A DNA stretch of 40,597 bases from Pelotomaculum sp. PtaU1.Bin035. GTDB taxonomy: Bacteria > Bacillota > Desulfotomaculia > Desulfotomaculales > Pelotomaculaceae. The notes under the pieces are model-generated. The model searched no databases, was not told the origin of the DNA, and saw nothing but the letters and a program-made list of their open reading frames with translations. This document shows, piece after piece, positions 9,669-18,359 of the stretch (position 1 is the stretch's first letter; each line of letters opens with the position of its first letter). The stretch lies in contig MVRN01000118.1 of NCBI GenBank assembly GCA_002067965.1, positions 1 to 40,597 of the forward strand. Reading direction: 5' to 3'. Both the position numbers and the translations under genes were made by a program.

Positions 9669-9995
9669 TTGCTAATGATAAGGGCTATCGTCAGGCCTGA
9701 AAAAACAAACAGCATTTTGGCCGAGCTGAGCGTTTCGGGATTCCCGGCGGTGACCAAGATGGATGTGGTCGGGCGCGGCAAGCAAAGAGGGGTTAAAGTA
9801 GGGGAAATTGTTTATGCCGAGATCCCCAAAGAATTACTGATGCTGGTCGTGCAGGATGAAGATAAGGAAGATGTAATCAGCATTATTTCGAGATTGGCCA
9901 AACCAGGGGAAAAAGGAGCTTTCGGCGACGGTAAAATATTCGTCAGCCCGGTGGAAGAAGCGTATACCATCAGCAGCGGATCCAAGGGGCTGTAG
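9669..9995 (+). CDS. nifI1: Nitrogen regulatory PII-like protein NifI1
   Basis: One half of the NifI1/NifI2 pair, PII-family proteins that bind the NifDK protein and switch nitrogenase activity off when fixed nitrogen is plentiful; 2-oxoglutarate relieves this. The PII core is visible in MIRAIVRPEK, the T-loop region GRGKQRGVKVGE and the C-terminal GDGKIFVSPVEEAYTI. I choose TTG 9669, which gives MLMIRAIVRPEK like other family members and sits 8 bases after AAGGGG; the GTG at 9660 lies within that ribosome-binding site. Its position between nifH and nifD is diagnostic of archaeal and clostridial nif operons. Confidence 0.94.
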   Translation: MLMIRAIVRPEKTNSILAELSVSGFPAVTKMDVVGRGKQRGVKVGEIVYAEIPKELLMLVVQDEDKEDVISIISRLAKPGEKGAFGDGKIFVSPVEEAYTISSGSKGL

Positions 9996-10011
9996 GAGGA
10001 GCTTATATTTT

Positions 10012-10392
10012 ATGAAGGAAATTATAGCCATCATCCGTATGAACAAAGTAAATGAAACCAAGAAGGCTTTAATGGATGTCGGAATTTGCGGCCTCCATGC
10101 TGTCAAGGTAATGGGGCGGGGCAAGCTGCGGGTGGATTTTTCCATGCTGGGAGGAATCAGCATCCAGGAAGAGATCGGCGGGATTTTGGCGGATGGTTTG
10201 GCAAAGGGAAGCAGGCTCATTCCAAAACGTATGTTGACCATCCTGGTCCAGGACGGAGAAGTTGAAAAGGTGGTTAATGCTTTAATCAAAGTTAATCAAG
10301 GCGGCAATAAAGGGGACGGCAAGATTTTTGTCGCGCCCGTCCTGGATGTGGCCAGGGTTAGGACCGGTGAGCGGGGTGAAGTGGCAGTCTAG
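10012..10392 (+). CDS. nifI2: Nitrogen regulatory PII-like protein NifI2
   Basis: Partner of NifI1 in post-translational control of nitrogenase. The 126-residue sequence has the PII start KEIIAIIRMNKV, a longer T-loop region (residues about 38-65, GRGKLRVDFSMLGG) than NifI1, as is typical of NifI2, and the C-terminal GDGKIFVAPVLDVARVRTGERG. AGGAGGAG lies 11 bases before the ATG. It is 16 bases behind nifI1 and 29 bases ahead of nifD. Confidence 0.95.
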   Translation: MKEIIAIIRMNKVNETKKALMDVGICGLHAVKVMGRGKLRVDFSMLGGISIQEEIGGILADGLAKGSRLIPKRMLTILVQDGEVEKVVNALIKVNQGGNKGDGKIFVAPVLDVARVRTGERGEVAV

Positions 10393-10421
10393 GCAATAAA
10401 GCGTCGCAAGGAGGCAGGAGA

Positions 10422-12029
10422 ATGGCGATTGATCAAAAGATGCTGGAAGAAATTATCATAGGCCAGTACCCGGCAAAAGTTAAGAGGAACCGGAGAAAGC
10501 ACATCCTGATCAGGGATACCTCCCTGGCCGCGCAGGAAATTGAAGCCAACACCCGGACCATCCCGGGGATCATTACCAACCGCGGCTGCGCCTTCGCCGG
10601 CTGCAAAGGGGTGGTCCTGGGGCCGCTCCGGGACATGGTGCATATTGTCCACGGGCCGGTCGGGTGCGCTTTTTACAGCTGGCTTACCCGGCGGAATAAG
10701 GCGAAAAGCGATGATCCCGGAAAAAACTTTTTAGCTTATTGTGTGTCTACCGATATGCAGGAAGGCGACATCGTCTTCGGCGGGGAGAAAAAGCTGAACA
10801 GGATGATTGACGAAGTGGTGGAAATTTTTCATCCCAACGCGATTACGATATCAGCCACCTGCCCGGTGGGGTTAATCGGCGACGACATCCAGTCGGTTGC
10901 CAGGATGGCCCGGGAAAGGCACGGAATCAGTATCACCGCTTACAACTGTGAAGGCTATAAGGGGGTCAGCCAGTCCGCGGGCCACCACATTGCCAATAAC
11001 GGCCTGATGGAGCATGTGATCGGGCTTGGCGACATGGAAGAGCCGCCCGGCAAATTTACCATTAATATCCTGGGTGAGTACAACATCGGTGGCGACAGCT
11101 GGGAAGTCGGGAGGGTCCTGGAGGAACTTGGCTATGATGTGCAGGCGGTGATGACGGGCGACGGTTCTTTTGAAGAACTGAAAAACGCCCATGTATCGCA
11201 ATTGAACCTGGTGCAATGCCACCGGTCAATTAATTATATTGCCGATATGCTTGAAAAAAAATACGGCACGCCCTGGCTAAAAGTAAACTTCATTGGTATC
11301 CGGGCCACTTGCGAGACGCTGCGGAATATGGCCCTGTATTTCGGCGATGAATCGTTGATCCAACGGACCGAAGAAGTTATCGCCAGGGAGTTGGCCAGGA
11401 TCGAGCCGCTGCTGGAGCCATATAGAAAAATCTGCGAGGGAAAAACAGCCTTCTGTTTTGTCGGTGGGTCGCGCGGCCACCACTACCAGGGCCTGTATGA
11501 GGAGTTGGGGATTAAGACATTGCTGGCCGGTTATGAGTTCGCCCACCGCGACGATTATGAAGGGCGGCAGGTTCTTCCCAATATCAAGCCCGACGCGGAC
11601 AGCAAAAATATCCCTGAATTGCATGTCGTTCCGGACGATAGACGCTACAGGCTGAAGCTGCCGGCGGAGAAAATGGAGGAACTGAAAAGCAAGATCCCGC
11701 TGAGTTACTATAAGGGCATGATTGCGGATATGAAAGACGGCAGTGTTATTGTAGATGATTTAAACCACAAGGAAACGGAAGAACTGATCAGGATCTTGAA
11801 GCCGGATATCTTTTCCTCCGGCATAAAAGATAAATATATTCCGCAAAAAATGGGTGTTCCGGTCAAGCAGTTGCATAATTACGATTATAGCGGACCTTAC
11901 GCCGGATTCAACGGAGCTGTTAACTTTGCGAGGGACGTCAGCATGAACTTTGTCACGCCTGCCTGGAATTACATCGTGCCGCCCTGGAAGAACAAGCCTT
12001 TGTTGGAGGGGACTGTTCAGGATTCATGA
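10422..12029 (+). CDS. nifD: Nitrogenase molybdenum-iron protein alpha chain NifD
   Basis: Alpha subunit of dinitrogenase, carrying FeMo-co and half of the P cluster. P-cluster ligands are Cys56 (RGCAFAG), Cys82 (HGPVGC) and Cys147 (ATCPVG). FeMo-co ligands are Cys266 (NLVQCHRS) and His485 (KQLHNYDYSGPY). The substrate-site residues Gln184 and His188 (GVSQSAGHHIAN) are kept. The 535 residues include the insertion (about 395-450, EGRQVLPNIKPDADSKNIPE and following) found in Clostridium pasteurianum-type NifD. There is no delta-subunit gene (vnfG/anfG) behind it and it resembles clostridial NifD, so this is a molybdenum enzyme. Confidence 0.98.
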   Translation: MAIDQKMLEEIIIGQYPAKVKRNRRKHILIRDTSLAAQEIEANTRTIPGIITNRGCAFAGCKGVVLGPLRDMVHIVHGPVGCAFYSWLTRRNKAKSDDPGKNFLAYCVSTDMQEGDIVFGGEKKLNRMIDEVVEIFHPNAITISATCPVGLIGDDIQSVARMARERHGISITAYNCEGYKGVSQSAGHHIANNGLMEHVIGLGDMEEPPGKFTINILGEYNIGGDSWEVGRVLEELGYDVQAVMTGDGSFEELKNAHVSQLNLVQCHRSINYIADMLEKKYGTPWLKVNFIGIRATCETLRNMALYFGDESLIQRTEEVIARELARIEPLLEPYRKICEGKTAFCFVGGSRGHHYQGLYEELGIKTLLAGYEFAHRDDYEGRQVLPNIKPDADSKNIPELHVVPDDRRYRLKLPAEKMEELKSKIPLSYYKGMIADMKDGSVIVDDLNHKETEELIRILKPDIFSSGIKDKYIPQKMGVPVKQLHNYDYSGPYAGFNGAVNFARDVSMNFVTPAWNYIVPPWKNKPLLEGTVQDS

Positions 12030-12070
12030 TCTGTGGGTGAAGAAATAAATTATTGTGAGGAGAAAATCGT

Positions 12071-13456
12071 ATGTTAAACAGTACCCCGAAGGAATTGATT
12101 GAACGAGCGGGCGGAGCGATAAACCCCGCCAAAACTTGCCAACCCATCGGGGCTATGTACGCAGCCCTGGGGATTCACAAGTGCCTTCCCCACAGCCACG
12201 GCTCCCAGGGCTGTTGTGCCTACCACCGTTCGCACTTAACCAGGCATTTCAGGGAGCCTGTTATGGCATCCACCAGTTCCTTTACCGAAGGGGCCTCGGT
12301 GTTCGGGGGAGGGGCCAACGTGAAAACAGCTGTTAATAACGTTTTTACCATTTATAACCCCGACGTTATGGCCATTCATACCACGTGTCTTTCCGAAACT
12401 ATCGGGGATGACCTTCCTACTTACATTAAGGCGACTGAAGTGCCTGAAGGCAAGGTGGTAATCCATGCCAACACCCCCAGCTACGTGGGTTCCCATATTA
12501 CGGGATTTTCCAACATGACTAAAGCAATGGTCAGCTACCTGGCGGAAGCTTCAGAAGAAAACAAGAAAGAGCAGGCGAATATTATTCCCGGTTTTGTCAA
12601 CCCGGGGGACATGCGGGAAATAAAGAGACTGGCAAAGCACATGGGGGTTAAGTCCATAATGTTCCCCGACACCTCGGGTGTATTGGATTCACCTATTACC
12701 GGACAGTTTATGATGTATCCCAAGGGAGGCGCGAGAGTAGAAGATATCAGAGACTCGGGAAATTCAAGAATCACTCTTGCCCTGGGCAGCTACGCCTCCG
12801 CCGACGCCGCTTACCACCTTGAAAGAAAGTGCAAGGTGCGGGCTATTACCCTGAAAACGCCGATTGGAATTAAAGCCACGGATGATTTTCTGATGACCTT
12901 GCGGAGCAACTTTGTCAAAGAAATACCTTATGACCTGGAAGAAGAAAGAGGCCAGCTGGTGGATATTATGACCGACACCCACTATCATTTTTATGATAAA
13001 AAAGTAGCCGTCTTCGGTGATCCGGATATCGTGGCGGCAACGGCCGAATTTTTACTGAGCCTTGGTATGAGGCCGGTCCACGTCCTGACCGGGACGCCCG
13101 GCGGGGTGACGGGCGCTTCGGCGGGCGGCTTTGAAAGAGAAGTCAAAGAAATGCTGGATCAGTCCGGGGTCCAGGCCAATATCAAGGCCGGCGGCGATTT
13201 GTTTTTGCTGCACCAATGGATAAAAAACGAACCGGTGGATTTATTAATCGGAAATACCTATGGCAAATACATCGCCAGGGCGGAAGACCTGCCCTTTGTG
13301 CGGCTGGGCTTTCCCATCCTGGACAGGAGCATGCATCCCTACCTGCCGATAGTCGGCTACAAAGGCGCAATGCGGTTGCTTGAATTGATCGGAAACGCGC
13401 TTTTGGACAGGGTGGACCGTGACGCGAGCGATGAGGACTTTGAGTTGGTCATGTAA
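12071..13456 (+). CDS. nifK: Nitrogenase molybdenum-iron protein beta chain NifK
   Basis: Beta subunit of dinitrogenase; it shares the P cluster with NifD. The P-cluster ligands are Cys23 (PAKTCQPIG), Cys48 (GSQGC) and Cys106 (HTTCLSETIGDD), with the supplementary ligand Ser137 (NTPSYVGSH). At 461 residues it lacks the N-terminal extension of proteobacterial NifK, as expected for group III nitrogenases. TGAGGAGAAAATCGT precedes the ATG. The gene lies 41 bases after nifD and 12 bases before nifE. Confidence 0.98.
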   Translation: MLNSTPKELIERAGGAINPAKTCQPIGAMYAALGIHKCLPHSHGSQGCCAYHRSHLTRHFREPVMASTSSFTEGASVFGGGANVKTAVNNVFTIYNPDVMAIHTTCLSETIGDDLPTYIKATEVPEGKVVIHANTPSYVGSHITGFSNMTKAMVSYLAEASEENKKEQANIIPGFVNPGDMREIKRLAKHMGVKSIMFPDTSGVLDSPITGQFMMYPKGGARVEDIRDSGNSRITLALGSYASADAAYHLERKCKVRAITLKTPIGIKATDDFLMTLRSNFVKEIPYDLEEERGQLVDIMTDTHYHFYDKKVAVFGDPDIVAATAEFLLSLGMRPVHVLTGTPGGVTGASAGGFEREVKEMLDQSGVQANIKAGGDLFLLHQWIKNEPVDLLIGNTYGKYIARAEDLPFVRLGFPILDRSMHPYLPIVGYKGAMRLLELIGNALLDRVDRDASDEDFELVM

Positions 13457-13468
13457 TCTTCAGGCAAT

Positions 13469-14824
13469 ATGGAAGAAATGGAAGTGGTTTTGTTGACTGG
13501 GCTGCCGATTGAGGAAAGAAGAGATTTTATCCTTACGAAAGGAAAACAAAAAAGGCAACTGAAGTGTGATGCCGACAGCGTGGCGGGCTCGGTCAGCCAG
13601 CGGGCTTGTGTTTATTGCGGCGCCAGAGTGGTTTTAAACCCTGTAACGGACGCGGTCCACCTGGTGCACGGGCCTATCGGGTGCGCCAGCTACACCTGGG
13701 ATATCCGGGGCAGCTTGAGCAGCGGGGCCGACTTGTACCGGAACAGCTTTTCCACCGACCTGAAGGAGCACGATATAATTTTCGGCGGGGAAAAGAAGCT
13801 TGCCAGGGCCATTGACGAGTTGGTGCGAAAATATCGTCCCAAACTGGTATTTGTCTATTCAACCTGTATTGTCGGAGTTATCGGCGATGATCTGGAAGCA
13901 GTATGCAAAGCTGCTTCAGGAAAACACGGGATCGAAGTCATTCCGGTGCAGTCCAGCGGTTTTATCGGAAATAAGTCGGCAGGCTACCGGGCCGCCTGTG
14001 ACGCGCTGATGCGCCTGATCGAGCCCGGGGAAAAGAAATATGTTATAAAAAGTAAAAATATTAATTACTTAGGTGACTTTAATCTGGCGGGAGAGGCCTG
14101 GATTATTAAAAGATACTTGAGCCGGATGGGGGTCGATATTAATGTTGTTTTTACCGGGGACTCAAGCTACGCGGCTTTAAAAAAGGCTGCCGGGGCGTCT
14201 TTAAATATAATCCAGTGCGCCGGCTCAATGATTTATTTGGCTAGCCGGATGGAGGAAAATTACGGTATCCCATATATGAACGTGTCTTTTGTGGGCATCG
14301 AAGATACGTCCAATTCTCTGAGAAATATAGCGAAGGCCTTCAATGATCCGGAAATGGCGTATAAGGCCGAACAGTTAATTGAGCATGAGACGGCATTGGT
14401 TAAACCCGCAATTCAGCGTTATCGTGAAAAGCTTGAGGGTAAAAAAGCGGCCGTTTATGTCGGCGGCGGGTTTAAAGCGGTTTCCCTGATCAAACAATTT
14501 AAAGAAATCGGCATTGATGTGGTAATGATCGGGACTCAGACGGGACGGCCGGAAGATTATCGAAGGATCGGCGACCTGGTGGATGACGGGACGGTAATCC
14601 TGGATGACGCGAATCCCGCCGAGTTGGAGAAATTCATGCTTGAAAAGGGCGCCGATTTATTGGTAGGCGGGGTGAAAGAAAGGCCCCTGGCCTATAAATT
14701 GGGTATTGCTTTCATAGACCACAACCATAACCGGAAGCACCCGCTCAGCGGTTTTATCGGCGCTGTAAATTTCGCGGAAGAAGTATATGCCACTGTTTGT
14801 TCCCCGGTTTGGAACTATATATAA
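13469..14824 (+). CDS. nifE: Nitrogenase FeMo-cofactor assembly scaffold NifE
   Basis: NifE with NifN forms the scaffold on which the NifB product (NifB-co) is matured to FeMo-co before transfer to NifDK. The 451-residue protein is a NifD homologue with the cluster-binding cysteines in RACVYCGAR (Cys47, Cys50), HGPIGC (Cys72) and YSTCIVGVIGDD (Cys133). The ATG at 13469 has only a weak upstream AGG; ATG 13478 is a possible alternative. The end overlaps nothing, and nifN begins 20 bases after the stop. Confidence 0.96.
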   Translation: MEEMEVVLLTGLPIEERRDFILTKGKQKRQLKCDADSVAGSVSQRACVYCGARVVLNPVTDAVHLVHGPIGCASYTWDIRGSLSSGADLYRNSFSTDLKEHDIIFGGEKKLARAIDELVRKYRPKLVFVYSTCIVGVIGDDLEAVCKAASGKHGIEVIPVQSSGFIGNKSAGYRAACDALMRLIEPGEKKYVIKSKNINYLGDFNLAGEAWIIKRYLSRMGVDINVVFTGDSSYAALKKAAGASLNIIQCAGSMIYLASRMEENYGIPYMNVSFVGIEDTSNSLRNIAKAFNDPEMAYKAEQLIEHETALVKPAIQRYREKLEGKKAAVYVGGGFKAVSLIKQFKEIGIDVVMIGTQTGRPEDYRRIGDLVDDGTVILDDANPAELEKFMLEKGADLLVGGVKERPLAYKLGIAFIDHNHNRKHPLSGFIGAVNFAEEVYATVCSPVWNYI

Positions 14825-14844
14825 AAGCTAAAGAGGGGATAACA

Positions 14845-16239
14845 ATGAAGGACAACACGTCCTACCGTTATGCGAATGAAAACCCGTGCAATATGTGTAT
14901 GCCCATGGGCGGGATTATCTCATTCAAAGGCGTGGAAAAGTCCATGGTGATCATCCATGGCTCCCAGGGCTGCAGCACATACATGCGCCGGCACATTGCC
15001 GAACACTTTAACGAACCGGTCGACGTGGCCTCCTCTTCGCTTAATGAGAAGGGCACCATTTACGGCGGGGAAAACAACTTGAGAAAAGGTTTGGACAATT
15101 TAATCAAGTTATACAATCCCGGGCTAATCGGCGTGCTGACGACCTGTCTGGCTGAAACAATTGGTGAAGATATCGAAAGGATTACGTCGGATTACCTTAA
15201 GGACAGAGGGCTGACGGACTTGCCCGTGGTTGCGGTGTCCACTCCCGGTTACGGCGGCACGCATACGGAAGGTTATTTTCTGGCGTTAAAAAAGATTATA
15301 TACAGGCTGGCCGGCAAGGCGGGGAAGAATTCCCGGATCAATATAATAGTTCCCAGCCTGAGCCCGGCTGATATCCGGGAAATAAAAAGGATCCTTCATG
15401 TTATGGATGTCGACTGTATCCTTTTCCCTGATTACTCCGACACTCTGGACCGCCCCTTTGAGAGGCCTTATAAAAAGGTTCCTGATGGTGGGACCAGGCT
15501 GGCGGATATCGCCATGATGCCGGGCGCCGCGGCAACTATCCAGATGGGCGTTACGGCGGGTGACAATATTTCACCAGGCGGGTACTTGGAAAGTCATTTC
15601 GGAGTCCCTTTATACAACCTGCCCATACCTATGGGTATCGAAAATACAGACTTATTTGTTGAAACGTTGAAAAATCTAACCGGCAACGACGTGCCTGAAA
15701 ACCTGCGGCAAGAGAGAGGCAGGCTCCTGGACTGCATGGTCGACTCTCATAAATATAACTTCGAGGGTAGGAGCGTTGTTTTTGGTGAGCCGGAAAATGT
15801 GTATGCGATTGTTAAGACTTGCCTGGAAAACGGAATTGAGCCGGTAGTGGTTGCGACCGGCGGCAAGTCGAACAAACTGACTGAGTTGCTCAAGTCATGT
15901 TTAAATGGATGCCGTGGCAATGTGCATTTTTTAGATGAAACGGACTTTTCAGAAATTAGGGAAAAGAGCAAGGAGTCGGCTGCGAATATTGCGATTGGCC
16001 ATTCCGACGGCAGGTACCTGACTGAAAGAGAGGGTATTCCCCTGGTGCGGCACGGTTTTCCCATTCATGACCGGGTGGGGGGGCAAAGGTTGCTGTCGGT
16101 GGGGTACCTCGGCACCACCATGTTTCTGGACAGAATTACCAATACCTTGCTGGAAAATAAATATGGCAGCTACCGGAGCAATATGTATCAAAAGTTTTAT
16201 CAAAACACCGGCGATAATCCTTTGCAAACTATGAGGTGA
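14845..16239 (+). CDS. nifN: Nitrogenase FeMo-cofactor assembly scaffold NifN
   Basis: Partner of NifE and NifK-like in fold. The 464-residue protein shows ENPCNMCMPMGG (Cys15, Cys18), HGSQGCSTYMRRH and LTTCLAETIGED, the NifK-type cluster-region motifs. I start it at ATG 14845 with AGAGGGG 8 bases upstream; a longer frame to TTG 14797 would overlap nifE and add residues unlike NifN. The last codon overlaps the region of the nifB ribosome-binding site, so nifN and nifB are probably translationally coupled. Confidence 0.95.
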   Translation: MKDNTSYRYANENPCNMCMPMGGIISFKGVEKSMVIIHGSQGCSTYMRRHIAEHFNEPVDVASSSLNEKGTIYGGENNLRKGLDNLIKLYNPGLIGVLTTCLAETIGEDIERITSDYLKDRGLTDLPVVAVSTPGYGGTHTEGYFLALKKIIYRLAGKAGKNSRINIIVPSLSPADIREIKRILHVMDVDCILFPDYSDTLDRPFERPYKKVPDGGTRLADIAMMPGAAATIQMGVTAGDNISPGGYLESHFGVPLYNLPIPMGIENTDLFVETLKNLTGNDVPENLRQERGRLLDCMVDSHKYNFEGRSVVFGEPENVYAIVKTCLENGIEPVVVATGGKSNKLTELLKSCLNGCRGNVHFLDETDFSEIREKSKESAANIAIGHSDGRYLTEREGIPLVRHGFPIHDRVGGQRLLSVGYLGTTMFLDRITNTLLENKYGSYRSNMYQKFYQNTGDNPLQTMR

Positions 16240-16244
16240 TGGAA

Positions 16245-17276
16245 ATGGATTGCTGCAATATTTCTTTGTCGGAACAAACTGGCAGGCACCCGTGCTATTC
16301 CTTTGACGCCCACCTTAAGTTTGCCAGGATGCACCTGCCTGTGGCGCCTCTCTGCAATATAAGCTGCAATTACTGCAATAGGAAATTTGATTGTTTAAAC
16401 GAAAGCAGGCTGGGTGTAACCAGTGAGGTCCTGTCGCCTGAGTCGGCGGCGCAAAAATATGATTTTGTTAAGAAAAAAATTCATAACTTAAGCGTTGCCG
16501 GTATTGCCGGACCGGGAGACGCGCTGGCCAATTGGCAAGAAAGCAGGCGGACTATAGAGCTGATCAGGCAGTCCGACCCCGATGTACTGTTCTGTTTATC
16601 CACGAATGGGTTGATGCTGCCGGAATATGCCAAGGAAATTATCCGCCTGGGCGTCAAACATGTGACCGTTACTGTAAACTGCCTTATCCCCGAAATAGGA
16701 CAAAGAATATATAAGTTTGTGAATTATCAGGGAAAAAAATATGAAGGTGTCCAGGGCGCCGGCATACTTATGGAAAACCAGTCGGCCGGTATACAGCGCC
16801 TCGTCCGGGGAGGGGCGGCGGTAAAAATAAATATCGTGATGATAAAAGGCATCAATGACCGGCATATCCCGGATGTTGTAAAGAAAGTAAAAGAACTGGG
16901 CGCTTTTATCACCAACATTATGCCGCTGATACCGGCTCAGGGGAGCGCCTTTGAAGGCCTGCCCCAGACTAACATGAAAGAAATAAACCATATGAGAGAC
17001 GTCTGCCGGGCCGACCTCCGGCAAATGCGCCATTGCAGGCAATGCAGGGCTGATGCCGTCGGTATGTTGGAACACGACCGGTCATTGGAATTTCGAAGGG
17101 TGTGGGAGGAAAAAGAAGCCAATACAGATAGTAAGCAAGGCCCTGCGGTTTCACTAAGAGCGGGCTATAACGCCAGAAAAAGGCAGAAAAATAATATTCT
17201 CAGTGTTGAGTGTTACGATACTGTGGAAAACGCGTTGAAGCACGCGGCCGGAATCTTACATGACAAGGAGTGGTGA
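16245..17276 (+). CDS. nifB: Nitrogenase cofactor biosynthesis radical SAM protein NifB
   Basis: NifB fuses two [4Fe-4S] clusters and inserts a carbide from S-adenosylmethionine to make NifB-co, the core of FeMo-co. The 343-residue protein has the HPC motif (Cys17), the radical SAM CxxxCxxC (Cys37, Cys41, Cys44 in CNISCNYC), the glycine motif AGPGDALAN, and the C-terminal CRQC motif (Cys264, Cys267) with RADAVG, which supplies K-cluster ligands. It has no NifX-like C-terminal domain, only a short basic tail. Start chosen at ATG 16245, 5 bases after GAGGTGA; ATG 16239 and GTG 16236 are alternatives. Confidence 0.97.
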   Translation: MDCCNISLSEQTGRHPCYSFDAHLKFARMHLPVAPLCNISCNYCNRKFDCLNESRLGVTSEVLSPESAAQKYDFVKKKIHNLSVAGIAGPGDALANWQESRRTIELIRQSDPDVLFCLSTNGLMLPEYAKEIIRLGVKHVTVTVNCLIPEIGQRIYKFVNYQGKKYEGVQGAGILMENQSAGIQRLVRGGAAVKINIVMIKGINDRHIPDVVKKVKELGAFITNIMPLIPAQGSAFEGLPQTNMKEINHMRDVCRADLRQMRHCRQCRADAVGMLEHDRSLEFRRVWEEKEANTDSKQGPAVSLRAGYNARKRQKNNILSVECYDTVENALKHAAGILHDKEW

Positions 17277-17283
17277 TGATAAA

Positions 17284-17601
17284 TTGAACAAGCCCAAATA
17301 CCATGTTTTTGTTTGTACCAGTTCCAGGGTTAATGGTCAGCAAAAAGGCTTTTGCCATACAAAATCGTCAGTCGGCATTGTAAGCAGTTTTATGGAAGAA
17401 ATTGAAGGCAGGGGACTCGGCGGCGAGGTTGCGATATCTAATACAGGATGTTTCGGACTTTGCGAGAGAGGGCCGGTGGTGGTCGTCTACCCGGATAATG
17501 TCTGGTATGGCGGGGTAACGGACAGCGACGTGGAAGAGATCATGGACGAACATATCGAAGGCGGTAAAGCGGTAAAACGATTGGAGCTGTCAAGCAGCTA
17601 A
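17284..17601 (+). CDS. Thioredoxin-like [2Fe-2S] ferredoxin
   Basis: A 105-residue protein of the thioredoxin-fold [2Fe-2S] ferredoxin family, known from Clostridium pasteurianum and Azotobacter, where it is linked to nitrogen fixation. The cluster ligands are Cys11 (FVCTSSR), Cys24 (GFCHTK), Cys56 and Cys60 (NTGCFGLCERGP). The TTG at 17284 gives the typical MNKPKYHVFVCTSSR start; a longer frame begins at ATG 17260 inside nifB but has no ribosome-binding site. It starts 7 bases after nifB and may donate electrons to, or protect, nitrogenase. Confidence 0.93.
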   Translation: MNKPKYHVFVCTSSRVNGQQKGFCHTKSSVGIVSSFMEEIEGRGLGGEVAISNTGCFGLCERGPVVVVYPDNVWYGGVTDSDVEEIMDEHIEGGKAVKRLELSSS

Positions 17602-17614
17602 AATAAGGAGGCAA

Positions 17615-17656
17615 ATGGCGGACATGAGCCCGTTGGCAAGCGCCATATACACCTGA
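17615..17656 (+). CDS. Possible 13-codon leader peptide
   Basis: An ideal AAGGAGG is followed five bases later by ATG 17615 and a 13-codon frame (MADMSPLASAIYT, then TGA). A small TGGC/GCCA hairpin lies inside it, and the AnfO-like gene begins 35 bases after the stop. It could be a true small peptide or the remains of a larger gene. Evidence is limited to the ribosome-binding site. Confidence 0.3.
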   Translation: MADMSPLASAIYT

Positions 17657-17691
17657 ACAAATTTGGCAGCCGCGTAAGGAGAGTAGTTTTT

Positions 17692-18321
17692 ATGCGTAGA
17701 AGTATCGCGGTATACGTCGGGGAAAATGGTGAGACCACGTCGCTGTTCAACCAAGGTAGACTGGTTGTTTATCAGAAAAAGAAGGGCAAATGGAGTTCCA
17801 TGAAAGAAATGGACTTTTCCCCGGACGGAAGCCGGGGTATTAAAGAACTGCGTAAAAAGATGGAAGAAGTATTGGAATTCTTGGGCAACTGCAGGGTAAT
17901 CGTAGGGCTGTCGATAACCGGTGTGCCTTATTATGAGCTGGAAAAATGCCGCTTTAGTGTTTGGGAATTTGAGGGGAGACCCTTGGAGTTTCTGGACTAC
18001 GTCCTTGAAAAAGAGGAAGAAAAGCAAAGTCTGGAGGATGCTGAGCAAAACGCCTGCTTGCGGTTTATTCCAATTGAAACATCAAGCGGCAACTATCAGA
18101 TTTCAATTAAGGAAATCCAGGAAAAAGATATTGGGCTCACCACAAAACAAGTGCTGCTGCCGGTTTTGCGCAAAGGCAACTTTAATTCACTGGAAGTTAT
18201 TTGCAGCCATGTGCCCCCCTGGCTTGAAGCCGGGCTGTTAAGCAATTGCTACTGTGGGGAAATTAAAAAAAATAATAATGATGTCAGGGTCATTTTAACC
18301 GGTAGAGTTATACCAAGCTGA
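17692..18321 (+). CDS. anfO: AnfO-like nitrogenase accessory protein
   Basis: The 209-residue protein matches what I know of the AnfO family (Fe-only nitrogenase accessory protein): the start IAVYVGENGET, the segment GRLVVYQKKKGKW, a helical KELRKKMEEVLEFLG stretch, then GVPYYELEKCRFSVWEFEG and LDYVLEKEEEK. AnfO proteins are normally encoded behind anfHDGK and are needed for full activity of the iron-only enzyme; their biochemical role is not settled. Here it follows a molybdenum nif operon with no anfD, anfG or anfK in the window. AAGGAGAG lies 8 bases before the ATG. The C-terminal half is less similar in my memory of the family. Confidence 0.8.
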   Translation: MRRSIAVYVGENGETTSLFNQGRLVVYQKKKGKWSSMKEMDFSPDGSRGIKELRKKMEEVLEFLGNCRVIVGLSITGVPYYELEKCRFSVWEFEGRPLEFLDYVLEKEEEKQSLEDAEQNACLRFIPIETSSGNYQISIKEIQEKDIGLTTKQVLLPVLRKGNFNSLEVICSHVPPWLEAGLLSNCYCGEIKKNNNDVRVILTGRVIPS

Positions 18322-18359
18322 CTGGTAAACAGGATTATTTTTCACAACATGCAGTGAAT

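Noticed and set aside
10422-12029. NifD as the alpha subunit of an iron-only or vanadium nitrogenase, suggested by the AnfO-like neighbour
   Set aside because: Motifs and the internal insertion match clostridial Mo-type NifD closely, and no delta-subunit gene follows.
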